Assembly (NCBI RefSeq): GCF_037975245.1
Contig: NC_092570.1
Location: 4,804,001 to 4,868,000, forward strand
Length of the DNA stretch: 64,000 nucleotides
Direction of reading: 5' to 3'
Source: Apostichopus japonicus
Taxonomy: Eukaryota > Echinodermata > Holothuroidea > Aspidochirotida > Stichopodidae
The notes beneath the pieces are model-generated. The model had not been told where the DNA came from and made no database searches. It saw nothing but the letters and a program-made list of their open reading frames with translations. Numbering within the stretch: the stretch's first letter is position 1; every line of letters starts with the position of its first letter. Below are positions 46,401-57,500 of this stretch, in pieces. Both the position numbers and the translations under genes were made by a program.

Positions 46401-49400
46401 TGTCCCAGTGAGGAAAATTTTTTCTGAGGTTGTAATAAAAATAGTTTAAGAATTTTGACCAAAGGTGACCATATTTGAATATCTAGCATATATGGGGCCA
46501 ATACAGCATACCTTTAACCCTGGGGGCCCTCTTGACCTAGGGCGACCCTATAAGCCCTTGACTTATCTGGCACTGACAGTATATGTGTGCTTTTATCTTC
46601 CAATCATTTGAACCCTAAAAGTTGTCTCATACTGATTGTCAACAGTAGTTTCATAAATATTAAGAGAATTAGTGTGCACCGTGGTCAAGGTTATCAGAAT
46701 TTCACCAAATATTTTAGGATATCAAATAATGCTGAATTCATGTTGGAACTTCAAACAGAATGTTACTGCCAGGAAATTAATTTTGTGAAAATATCAGACT
46801 TTTGCATGTGCGGCAATAAATGATGACCTCTAATGGATCTGCATATATATTTTTGTGTGTATTGTTAACTACAGTTTCTTCAATGAGAAATAGTGTCATA
46901 TCCTGTCATTGAAATGTTGGGTTAATGGCATCAAGACTGAAGTTCCGAATACAGAATAATAAATATTGTAACATTTCCAAAATGACGAAATTATCATGCT
47001 ATGACTCTCTCTGATAGCTACTGCCTGTATGAAGACTTTGTGGAATAAAGGCCTGGAATATATGAAAATTAACTTTAGGTCCTCTTCAGTATTTCCCAAA
47101 TATGCTAGAAAGTCAGAGTAATGGTCACTGATGCTCAGATTTCCAACAAGCAATTTTTTTTGGGCCATCAAAGCATTTTTACCTCACTGATACATTTGAC
47201 TGTCATACTGAACACTCTTCAATGCTATGAAGAATCATGTTTAGAAATTCACAACCCCCAGAAAGGTACTTTTGAAACACTTTAGCATTATTTTTAGCAT
47301 GTTAAATTAAGGTCCATTATTAATTACCTTTAATTACCGAAATGAAGTTTTCCATTCTTTTTATATTCCAGATAAAAAGAAACCATTGGTTTGTGGTTGT
47401 CTAGGAGCTATTGCTGTCCAGTTTTTTAATGCTGGAGAGTACAGTGGAGCCTACATTGATGAAGTCACTGAACAGGTAAATCTACACTGATTCATACCAA
47501 ATTAAGTGGAGATTAATTTATAAAAATGTCACTACTTTTTTTTTTTAGACAGAATAGAATATATTTCTTAGTCTATGGGAACAGTTTGTGTACTTTTCCA
47601 CCAGTGAATGATCATTAGACACTCAAGTTTTAAACAGTTTTAGCTGAAGGTCCTTTAATAGGAACCTGGCAATGCAGAAGTACACAATATGACAACTTAG
47701 AACCAGGGCAAACAGATAGATCATTGGAAATGTTTACAACAATATATGTAATGTTCAAACTGTGTTATGATAGCAACCCTAAACACCTCTAGCCATATAA
47801 TGGATCAGTCCATTCTATTCTCACCTTCAACTGGTTACCAGCTACCTCATAGCAACTGTAGAGTTACTATTATATCATCATGGCTCATATGGGAATCTCT
47901 TTATTTAGTCTAACCATTTTACGACTTGACTTGAATCATAGCTTTAGTAGAGTGGGTGTTTGAGAGATTATGTGTAGAGCACTGCAGGGAAAGCAGGTGT
48001 TGTTTGTCCTGTCTTTTCTATCAGTCCTTTAAAACTTATGACATCATCACACCTAATGAAATGTTGGAACAAATGTAATGGTATGGTGTTGTGTTTGCTG
48101 AATATAATTTACTTATATATCACCTTGATAAAACATGCATGATTTGAGTTTGAGTTGATGTAATCACGTTGAATAAATGAGTTTAAAAAAATCAATAATA
48201 ATCTGATTCATCTTTAATGGTTAAGTATACGGAACACCACATATGGCTAAGTCAGGGGACTGGAACTATAGCCAACCCCCAGCAGTCCAAACTAATTTGC
48301 ATTGAAACAATAACAAAAGATAGCGACAAAAAAATCTTTTATTAACTAATGACGCCCAGCTGTAATCATTCAAAATACTTCTTCAGTACCAGCAACATGT
48401 TAACTATAGCCTTGATTACTATCTTTCTCTTGACTTCACAATCGAGGATAATTTTGGTCCTTTGCCCTTTTTTGTTTGTTTTACAGGAGATCGTTGATTT
48501 CCACAGACCAAGAATTGCAGCTCTTCTAGAAGCAGGGATAGACTACCTAGCTCTAGAAACTATTCCTGTCCAGAAAGAGGCAGAGATTGTGACAAAACTG
48601 CTGAGAGAATTCCCTAATGCAAATCCATGGATTTCCTTCCAGTGTAAGGTATGTATCGCCACATTATTGCTATAAACCAGTCGCCATGGATATATATACT
48701 GTTCCATACAGATATAATGCCAATACAGTAGCATATGATGCATATTAATGCATTAAATGTCATAAAAATACAAAAAAGGTTGATTTGAGAATTATTGCAA
48801 GATGACAGTGCAAGTTAATAGTCTAACTGCACAATGCATACCACCTCATCATGTGTGCACTTCTCTGCAGAAAATAAAAGCCAGGGATGAATAGATTTCA
48901 ACTTTCGATTTAAGTTTAAGAAACCTGTGTGCAAAGTGAGTTTATGATGGTGTATGTAAACACCTTAAGACCAGTTTGTTCCTGATTGTTTATCAGTTTA
49001 TATATACATATTCAGTTTCATATTGTTTCATGTTTATGAATGTTTTCTACTGTTTCTGTTTCTGATTACTATTTTAGGGTTTCTTCACTCAAAATGAAAG
49101 TTTTTTCCTTTGCTTCCCTCGATTATAATCTGACTTTGTAAGATATCATTCATTTGTCTGTAAAAGGTTAAGCTTTAACGTACGATACTCGTTTACAGTT
49201 TATGAATTTCGGATTTATTAATTTCGAAGATCAGTACAATCGGTAGATGTGAATGTGATTTAACAAATGAACACTTAGATTTCACCACAAATTATTTCTA
49301 CTAAACTCTGACCATTTCTGATCAGTAATAGGTTTGCTTCATTCATTAATAGTTCTAAAAGCTTGCTTTGCTTCCTCTGCTACTGTAGGATGGCAATCAC

Positions 49401-51653
49401 ATAGGTCATGGGGAGGTATTTTCTGACGCTGTCCAGTCGGTGGTTCAGGACGGATTACTGAAGTATGTCGGTGTCAACTGCTGCTCTCCTCTCTATGTCA
49501 CTCCTCTGTTACAGTCAGTACAGAAACAAAGAAAGGCCTACTCCCTTGAGTTTGTGACGTATCCAAATACGGGTGAAATCTGGGAGAAAGAAACCTTTGG
49601 GGAAACGGGGAAGTAAGTTAATAATTCAATTTGAAATGCATGTTGGCTAAGATGTTTAATGCAAATATACAATAAAAGTATACCAAGTTTTATCCGAATC
49701 CTGGACGGTCAGGACTCGATATCCTACCGTTGTTAATGGGGCTCTCCAGAGTTTCAACAGAGGGCGCCGTCATGTTGGTGTACAGCGCTGTGATCTTTTC
49801 TGTATACATATCTCTGAATCAAAGCAAAGATTCCACTTGTGCAATTTTTGCCGGAGGAGAAAGGTGCTTTAGCAAATGCAAGTTAAGGTGTTTGCAATAA
49901 TTAGTAGGACTTGAACCGTTTGCAAATCTGCATCAAAAGATCTTTTCTTCAATGATAATGAATGACATTGTACATACTACTAGTGATCAACTGGCTGTAT
50001 CATTATGATCTGCAGTATCCATGAGACTTTGACTAGTCAAGGATCACAGAACTAGATACTGTACGACTGATGTGATAGTGATGATTTTGTGACGTAGTTG
50101 GAGAGCCCAGAGTATATAATCAGACTGATTATATAATAAATATAATTATATTTATAATTAATATTTAATCAATTTATTATGAATAATTATTAATTAATAA
50201 TATATAATTAATTAATAATTGATAGATAATTGATAATTATATAATATATATACTGTATATATATTATATAGTTATATAAAAACATATTATATAATCAAAC
50301 CCTGATTATATAAGACATGCTCATGGTTAAGTCTTCATTACAGTTAATTCTTTGAATTTCAAACTCAATTTGAAACTCAATATGTATTGCCATCGCCAGC
50401 AACACTGTTGTTTGTACAGCTTTAAATATAAAATGTATGGTGTAACACACTTTAATTAATGTTACTGTACAGTATGTCACTCTGTCAAATGCTTTATGCC
50501 TTGTACAGAGCATAACATTGGCTAACTGTAATAAACTATAGTTAACTTCATTTTTAGACATTAATCATATCAGAATGACCTCTGGTCCCAAGATGATCAG
50601 ATAATCCATGTTTGACTGTAGACCCAATCAGCCTACTGTACATTGACACAATGTGTACATTCAGATAGCAAACCTACCATCATGCAATGGCATTCGAGAC
50701 TGAAAATAAAATGAGGGAGACAGACTTGTTTTTAGAAAAGAGAATGTGGAGCGTTGAATGATAGACAGCTTCCAATCTCTACCATGTACACTTGCAACAT
50801 TAAATGACAATTGGTAGTTTCTTTTGTATCGCTTATAAAATTGGAAAGATGTGAAAGATTAAGGGTAAAAGATTTTGCTACACTACATGTAACAATGATC
50901 ACTCCCTTCTCCCCCCCCCCCCCCAAAAAAAATTTAAAAAAATAAAATCAACTTTCAATTGAGGGCTTGGTTCTCATTCTTTCACTTGTTCTTTAACCTT
51001 TCAGGAAAAATACTTTCCTGTCCCACCATTTTTTGTGTTCATGTTGATATTAATCAGGTTCAGTGAAAAAGAAGTCCTTAAAGGCATCTGGTCACTTGTA
51101 AACAAAGCAGCGTATATGTATCTCAACTATAGATTGTAGTTAAAACACTATTTAGTAAGTTCTACAAAAAAAAGCTCTTCATACACATAGCTGTCAAAAA
51201 CTCCCCAAAAATTAGACAAAACATCAAACCGTGATTCACACATATTTATGTTGTTGTGTCACACATACAGTGGGATCTCCAAATATCTCAGGTGCAAACA
51301 TCATAAGGCAGAAACAATAAGTAAAGCAGATTTACAAAAACTTGTGGATATTTGATAATTTTCATTTGACTTTGAAATGTTTCTTAAAATTCTCCACGTT
51401 TATTTCTTTCTCGAAAAAAAAAATCCAGGTTTACACCATTTTAAATACTTAGGCAACTTGACTGTCATCTCTTCGTTTCTCATTATTTTTTTTCAGATTT
51501 ATCGGCGATAACCTGATGTCCAGTTTTGTCCCTGCTGTACCAGAATGGATTGATCTTGGTGCCAGCATTATCGGAGGTTGTTGCCAAACCACGCCAAAGG
51601 ATATCCAGGGCCTGGTCGATTGTGTGAATGGTCTCAAAGCGTCCAAAAAGTAA
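43468..51653 (+). CDS. Homocysteine S-methyltransferase, tandem copy B (327 aa, 8 exons)
   Basis: Joined exons: 43468-43533, 44812-44879, 45348-45393, 45882-46038, 47372-47475, 48487-48648, 49389-49612, 51497-51653; all introns GT-AG. Same family and inferred reaction as copy A: zinc-dependent methyl transfer to homocysteine to make methionine. Motifs: MNVLVLDGGASTEI, SFLEHGCDIIQT, ALETIPVQKEAE, VGVNCC with Cys232, GGCCQTTPKDI with Cys304 and Cys305. The first seven exons have exactly the same lengths as in copy A and all intron phases agree; the last differs, so the C-terminus is six residues shorter. Introns are not alignable by eye, and identity between copies is uneven across exons (see findings). 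The AG acceptor at 43456-43457 lies ten bases before the ATG, again implying a 5'-UTR intron. No inactivating change seen. Confidence 0.93.
43752..44037. mobile_element. hAT-type MITE (286 bp) in intron 1 of copy B
   Basis: Perfect 14-bp inverted ends, CATAGGCGTAGGAG at the left and CTCCTACGCCTATG at the right. An 8-bp direct duplication CTACCAAC flanks it exactly (43744-43751 and 44038-44045), the target size of the hAT superfamily. A G-run of about 20 follows the left end. No coding capacity. Copy A's intron 1 has no such insertion, so it arrived after the duplication or was lost there. Confidence 0.85.
44566..44613 (+). repeat. C-rich CCCTCC tract (G-quadruplex-capable on minus strand)
   Basis: Repeated CCCCTCCCCTC units in intron 1 of copy B give many runs of three or more Cs with one-base spacers. 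The complementary strand has the sequence pattern for G-quadruplexes. Confidence 0.75.
46266..46517. mobile_element. TTAA-flanked MITE (244 bp) in intron 4 of copy B
   Basis: TTAA at 46266-46269 and 46514-46517. The inward ends pair loosely: GGTAGTCAGTATAGGCCCC at the left against the reverse complement GGTATGCTGTATTGGCCCC at the right. The left end past GGCCCC matches the remnant at 1189-1231. No coding capacity. TTAA target choice suggests the piggyBac/Kolobok type. Confidence 0.65.
50124..50290. repeat. Very AT-rich palindromic tract in intron 7 of copy B
   Basis: About 165 bp of almost pure A and T with overlapping inverted repeats (ATTATATAAT, TAATTAATTA, ATATATAC/GTATATAT). CTGATTATATAA appears at the left margin (about 50124) and CTGATTATATAA again at the right (about 50302). 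A cruciform-prone microsatellite or a small palindromic insertion. Confidence 0.65.
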
Positions 51654-51964
51654 CTTCACTCGGTGGACAATGAGAAAGATTTATTCAACATGGAAAATTT
51701 GTGTTGTAATTTGTGTAACAGAAGGGACAGAATTTGACATGACTCAGAAATCAAGAACATAGTTCTTCTTTCTGGTGAGCTTAATAATTCTAGCTGTGAA
51801 AATATTATTAGTGGAATTTAGTACATCAATGCATATAAGTTAATTTTGTATGCAAATCAGTGTATCTTGGAGTATCCCTTGCGAGTGTTTTTTTGAGATT
51901 ATCAATCTTTCATCAACTTCAGCTGTAAGATTGGAAAGAAGTGAGTTGTGACTCAAATCTCCAT

Positions 51965-52310
51965 ATATTGTTGATCTAATTCATTAACTACTATATATGC
52001 AAATCAGTTTGATTTTTTGTCACAGCAATAAGTTTGTTAAGTAGAAGTTGTGACCCAGATCTCCCTATATGTTAGTCCAATTCATTAAATACTTTATATG
52101 CAAATCAATTTGATCTTTCATCAACCAGCTATAAGATTGGTAAGATCTCTGTATATGTTAGTCCAATTCATTAAATACTTTATATGCAGATCAGTTCAAT
52201 CTTTTGTTAACTACAGCTATGAGATTGGTAAGTAGAAGTTAGTTGTGACTCAAGTCTCCCTGTGTGTTGCTCTAATTCATTAAATACTTTATATGCAATT
52301 CAATGAATTA
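51965..52310 (+). repeat. Minisatellite of about 90-110 bp units after copy B
   Basis: The block ATTCATTAA, a short spacer and TATATGCA(A/G)ATCA recurs at 51979, 52080, 52166 and 52275 (spacings 101, 86, 109). Between them are CAGCTATRAGATTGG, AGTAGAAGTTG and TCTCCCT blocks. A more diverged unit begins near 51830. Confidence 0.8.
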
Positions 52311-52317
52311 CCTTAAC

Positions 52318-52400
52318 CACCGGCGTAGCCAGGATTTTTTCAGTGGGGGGGGGGGGCGTGACCTTTTCCCGGGAGGGTGTCTTGTTACTATCTAAGCGGA
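52318..52400 (+). repeat. Fragment resembling a DNA-transposon end, with G-run
   Basis: CCGGCGTAGCCAGGATTTTT followed by CAGTGG and a run of about 13 Gs looks like the terminus of a dispersed repeat. No inverted partner was found nearby, so it is a solo or truncated end. Confidence 0.4.
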
Positions 52401-53880
52401 GCACCACCATGGGTTGGCACGCAGCGTACCAAAAATTTGTAGCTAAAAAGGCTTCCTAGTTGTTGGAAATGACACTTCCCAGGCCTTGTAAGCTGCTTTA
52501 AAGTTTTCTCAACATCCTTTATTTTGAGATCCCATGTCTTGATATGGTCATCAAATAGTTCAGTGAAATAGAAAAAAAAAACCAGTCTGGTAAGTTACTT
52601 TGAAATATCATGACACTGTGAGTTTGACACCGGCATTGACAGTTTTTGACAAATCTGCAAATTGCGTGTGGAAAATAAGGAAAGATTGACTGGGCTTTCA
52701 GCCAAGTAACATACTGAAATGACCAAACTAAATGTCAAACTGACATCAAAAATTGTGTCTGAAATATTATTAGGGTGATAGACTGATTGGCTGGTAGTTC
52801 CCAGTGATAATATTGTCCCCTTTCTTGGCTACAGCTTTAAGATTCGTAGGAGGTGAGTGACCAAAGATTTAAATCCCATGAAGTAAATATCAGTACTATC
52901 CTGGTATCCTGTCAATATTATTTTGAAATAATGAAGCAGTTGAAATGATGTTAGGATTGTGTATGCTAAAGAAAAATAATTGTAAAAACTCACAATTTTT
53001 TGTTCTGATCACATTTATTCCAGTTAAATTAAGAAATATAACAGCATTTGCTTCTTGAATGAAGAGGAAGGGGCCTCTGTTCACAGTGGAGGAGAATCTG
53101 GGGAGGAATGGGTGGCTAGGACCTGAAGGAGGGTAAGTCTAAGGAGTGGGTGGGTAGGGCCTGGTGGAAGGGTAAGTCTAAGTAACATAACTATTTGGAC
53201 TTTTGAAAGGAACAAAAAGTTTGTATAGAAAGTAGTACAGATTTTCATTTCTTTAGTTTTACTCCTCTATCCTAAACTGACAATATACCTTACGTTAAGT
53301 TGACTTATCAATGATATACTGGTAAATAAAGGAAATCATAACATCTTCTGTAGAAAACACAAACAAGTGTCCTCTTCATACTATCAACAAATATATTTCT
53401 CCAGAATTTATGACATAGTAAAACAGTGTATGAGAGTTTGAGGGAGGGTCATTGAACTAGAACATATTATTATGGATTCTGAAAAGTAGTATTGGCTAAA
53501 GTTTTTGCATAAATATATGTTAGGTGAATGCATAAGTCAAAGAACTATTTCAAAGAGCTGAAATATGCAATGAACATTACCTACCCTCTAGTAGAGATGG
53601 GGAGAAGAACATGAGAAAAAAAAAAAAACCCAAAATACTTGTCAAAGTGAATAACTAAATTTCTCAAGCAATTTTATGGCAAAAGTAACTATTTGTCATT
53701 AATTTAATAATCTCATTATGGCTAGAGAAATATTGTTAAGTTCATAGTTGACAAATTGACTGCTATACTAATAGCTATAACAGTTGTTTGTTCATGTTTC
53801 TGAACATTCTGACAGGAGTGTTCATATCATTCATTACCAATGACATTCATGTTGGGATTAAGGCCTAAAGCCCTATAATG

Positions 53881-53886
53881 TTTATT
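53881..53886 (-). other. Candidate polyadenylation signal for SUCLA2
   Basis: TTTATT on the plus strand (AATAAA on the minus strand) about 640 bp past the SUCLA2 stop codon. It is one of several possible signals, so tentative. Confidence 0.3.
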
Positions 53887-54521
53887 CATACAGCAATTCT
53901 ATGAATATTCAACATCATCATGATTGAGTTTCATGACTGGTTTCTACATGTGTAGAGACATAGAGGAACTTTCAAATATGGACATCCCCAACATGTGGCA
54001 TTGTTAAGAAGACCTGCTAAAAACACTGCCTAAGAGGACTATAGAGTGATGCAGAAAGAAGCATCATTTGATGGTACCAAACCTCAGAGAAAGTTGCCTT
54101 CCATGGTGCTTGGTTAATACCGTCCTGTCAACTTTGAAATTTCATGAAAACAGATATTTCCAAAAATTGGGGAAACTATTTGTGCAACACTTCAAAATCC
54201 CAAACACCTTTTTCTCACTGTATAGTCCCCTTCTAATCTATTTCATTTCAATTCAATGCCAAACTGGACCCATACATGGTGGAGGACATTGGAATTTAAA
54301 ATAAACTGAACTTGAGAATTATTTGATAAAACAGACTAAAAGGTTGTGACCACACACTGTTATATGTCAAGATGAACTGCAAAACACTGTTAAAACCATT
54401 TTAACAAAGACCCTGGTATCAAAATCCACCATAACCTGGCCATACTAAATCTCACATATACAGTACATCAAGTTGTTCCGAAACTTCAGATGTTCAATTG
54501 TCTTCCAATTTCAGGATTTTT

Positions 54522-57500
54522 CTAGATTGGTAGCTGGAAGTTCACTTTCAAGTCCACATCCTTCGCAAGACCCACGATTGTAGATAAACGCACAACCTGA
54601 AAGAGGAAATCCAAAATTGTTAAATATAGGGAAGAATTTATCTGTGAATGATAAAACCTGCTATACAGTTATTGCGTAGCAGCTTGTCGCTTTTGTGTAG
54701 AATGTTCCTATGCTGTCTCAGACAAATTATTTTCCTGAAAAACTAATCACATCTGAAAGACGATCAAATAAGGGCTGTAGTATAAAAGTAATGTGTTCAC
54801 CAGGATTTGTAAGCCCATTTAAAACTATGGGAGGTATTCCTGCCTTGTTTTCCCTCTTTTAGGACTCAAAATGGAGTCTGTACTCAAGTACCTATTCACT
54901 TTTAACTCATTCATAGGATGAAGAAAGTTAATTTCATGTCCTTGTACATGAACACCTTTTTTTGTACTCTGACTCATGGACTTGTACTCACACTACACGT
55001 CTGCTATTATCTTTTAACTTAATAGCGACAGTGCTAGGATGAGAATTATGGGAATATTGACAAATGACAACTGAAGATATTCAATACTCACCTTTTTGGC
55101 AGCTTCGTCTAAATCATCACAGGCCAGGATTCTGAGCTGACTTGCATCTATTAGTGCCTTGGCATCCTCTACTTGAGTTCCTACGCAAAGATAATTATTG
55201 AAATAAGTTCGTCAATGACATCAAAATAATCCAAAGGAGCAGTCCAACAGTAGCATTTAATATTGACTTTCTAAATTGAAAAGATTCCAAATTTGAGTTA
55301 AAATGTTGAATTGGAAGCCACCCGTGTTAGAAGCCATGACGTCGTAAAAGTAACTGCTGATTATGAGCATATAATCATCTGATTATGATTATATGCGCTC
55401 GATACATCAACCACTTCATCTTTCTTTAACAAATATTGAATATGAGTCCGTATTTGTTGCCATAAACTTTTAATCTCAAAGGGACCATATTAACATCCTC
55501 AAATTGCCAAAAAGTTTTGAAAAACTCTCAAGTTAAATCTCCTTTACCATAACATGTTACCTGAGGTTAAGGCAAGCCTATTGTTAGACGATATTGTTGT
55601 TTAACTATTTCTTCTGTTATCCGTAGTCCCTCCCACTATTCCCCCCCCCCCCACCCCATCTAGCTACACCATACAGCCAAACTTACCTTGCAGTCTCACT
55701 ACAATCGGCACTTTAAGATCTAGTTCACTAGCGGCAGATATGATGCCTTGAGCAATGATGTCACACCTCATGATACCACCAAAAATATTGACAAGAATGG
55801 ATTGCACCTGTAAGAACAAGGAAATCCATTGGGTAGTAATTAAAATCAAATTTCTTTACCCACTCCACAGACTGCAGCCTAAACCCATGTTTAAGATCAT
55901 GGAAACATGGAATATATGCCATCCCATAATAAGTTAGGCCATTAGGCAATATACTCTAACAAAATACATAAAAACTTAGAACAGTGCACACTGTAAATTC
56001 TGAACCTGATTATCGTTTTCGAGGAAGAAAGTGAACGTTTCAATATAAATATTTATAAATATAAAACTTGAAATAATATAAAAATTATATATAAATATTT
56101 AAGTATATATTTATTTATATAGAGGATCAATAAAATCCTGGGATACTGTTAAGTCTGAAATGCAACAAAGTTTTCTCCCCAATACCAATTCCACACAAGC
56201 AATTACTTCCTGAATGCTGAGCCATTAGAAGATTAGAACACAAAGACTGCAGAGAGAATTACTCAGTTGTACTTGATTCCTGTGTGGAGTCTGGTAGATT
56301 CCTGTTTGATAACATCAGCCATATTGCTGGTGACGATGTTTTAATCGCAAATTTCTGAACGGCTAGTACATGACAGACAGGATTAAGAAACGACAGGTTT
56401 GGCCCAATGATTCCATCGGCAGTAACTGATATCTGATGTAAAGAGGAGACTATTTGTATAATGAGTAAAGGTAACTGGTGAGGCAGCAACATAACACACC
56501 CACCTTTGGGTCAGAGGTTATGAGGTTGAAGGCATGTTTGACCTGTTCTGCAGTGGCTCCTCCGCCGACATCTAAGAAGTTTGCGGGAGAACCACCGTTG
56601 AGTTTGATGATGTCCATTGTGGCCATGGCTAAACCAGCTCCATTGACTTTGAAAACAAATAATATCAATTAACAAAGGTAAGTTTTTATTTATGTAGCAA
56701 TTTTTTGCACTAGTAGGTTAAAAACCACATCCACGCAACTTACTCTTTGTACTGCAAGACTTGAATCTTTCAAGCTTGGAAAAGTTTATGAAGGTATCTG
56801 GCAACAACAGCAAAAGGAATCACACCCTGGTGATCTGAAAATCTTGGTCTTTTTCTTTTCATTCACTGAGGCAGAAAGTATTTATATGAAGAAGGAGCAC
56901 ACCTCAAGTTTCAAAGCAAAATCATCAAGAATCCTGTGTATGGCACTTAATGCCATTGTCACTTGTAATATCCCTATAAGGGGATATGAACCAAAATAAC
57001 ATCATGAACCTAAAATATAGTGGTAACTTCTCCAAGCAGAAAATTAAAGGAGGTCTTAATCCAATCATCATTCATCCATTTAATTTAATCATTATTCATC
57101 CATCCATATCTTGTTCTTAGCCAGAAAATCAACAAATTGTATTAAAATGAGGTGATATTCCCATTGGTGTGTAAAGCAACAATAATAACAATTGCATGCA
57201 ACATGCCCACGAGGAGATCCAAATGTCTCCATCAAGCCCAATGTAACATATATTTGTAAAGCATCAATACTAATTGTACAAAGTAACCACGGTGATATAT
57301 ACATGGGATTGTACAGCAACAATTCTAATGGTATATAATATCCTCACCAAGACATCCAATGTCTCCATCCAGCTCAGTGTAACTAATGTGACATATATAT
57401 TAGGTTGTAATAGGAACAATACTCATTACAATATGTTACATACAATCATCGCAAACACATCCAATGCCTACTCCAAAACCAAGGCAAATATATCCATTGC

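Larger units (their letters stand above)
51654..54521. other. Convergent intergenic region between copy B and SUCLA2
   Basis: It holds the 3' UTRs of both convergent genes. No separate gene was recognised; open frames at 52896-53084 and 54068-54304 have no motif. Confidence 0.55.
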
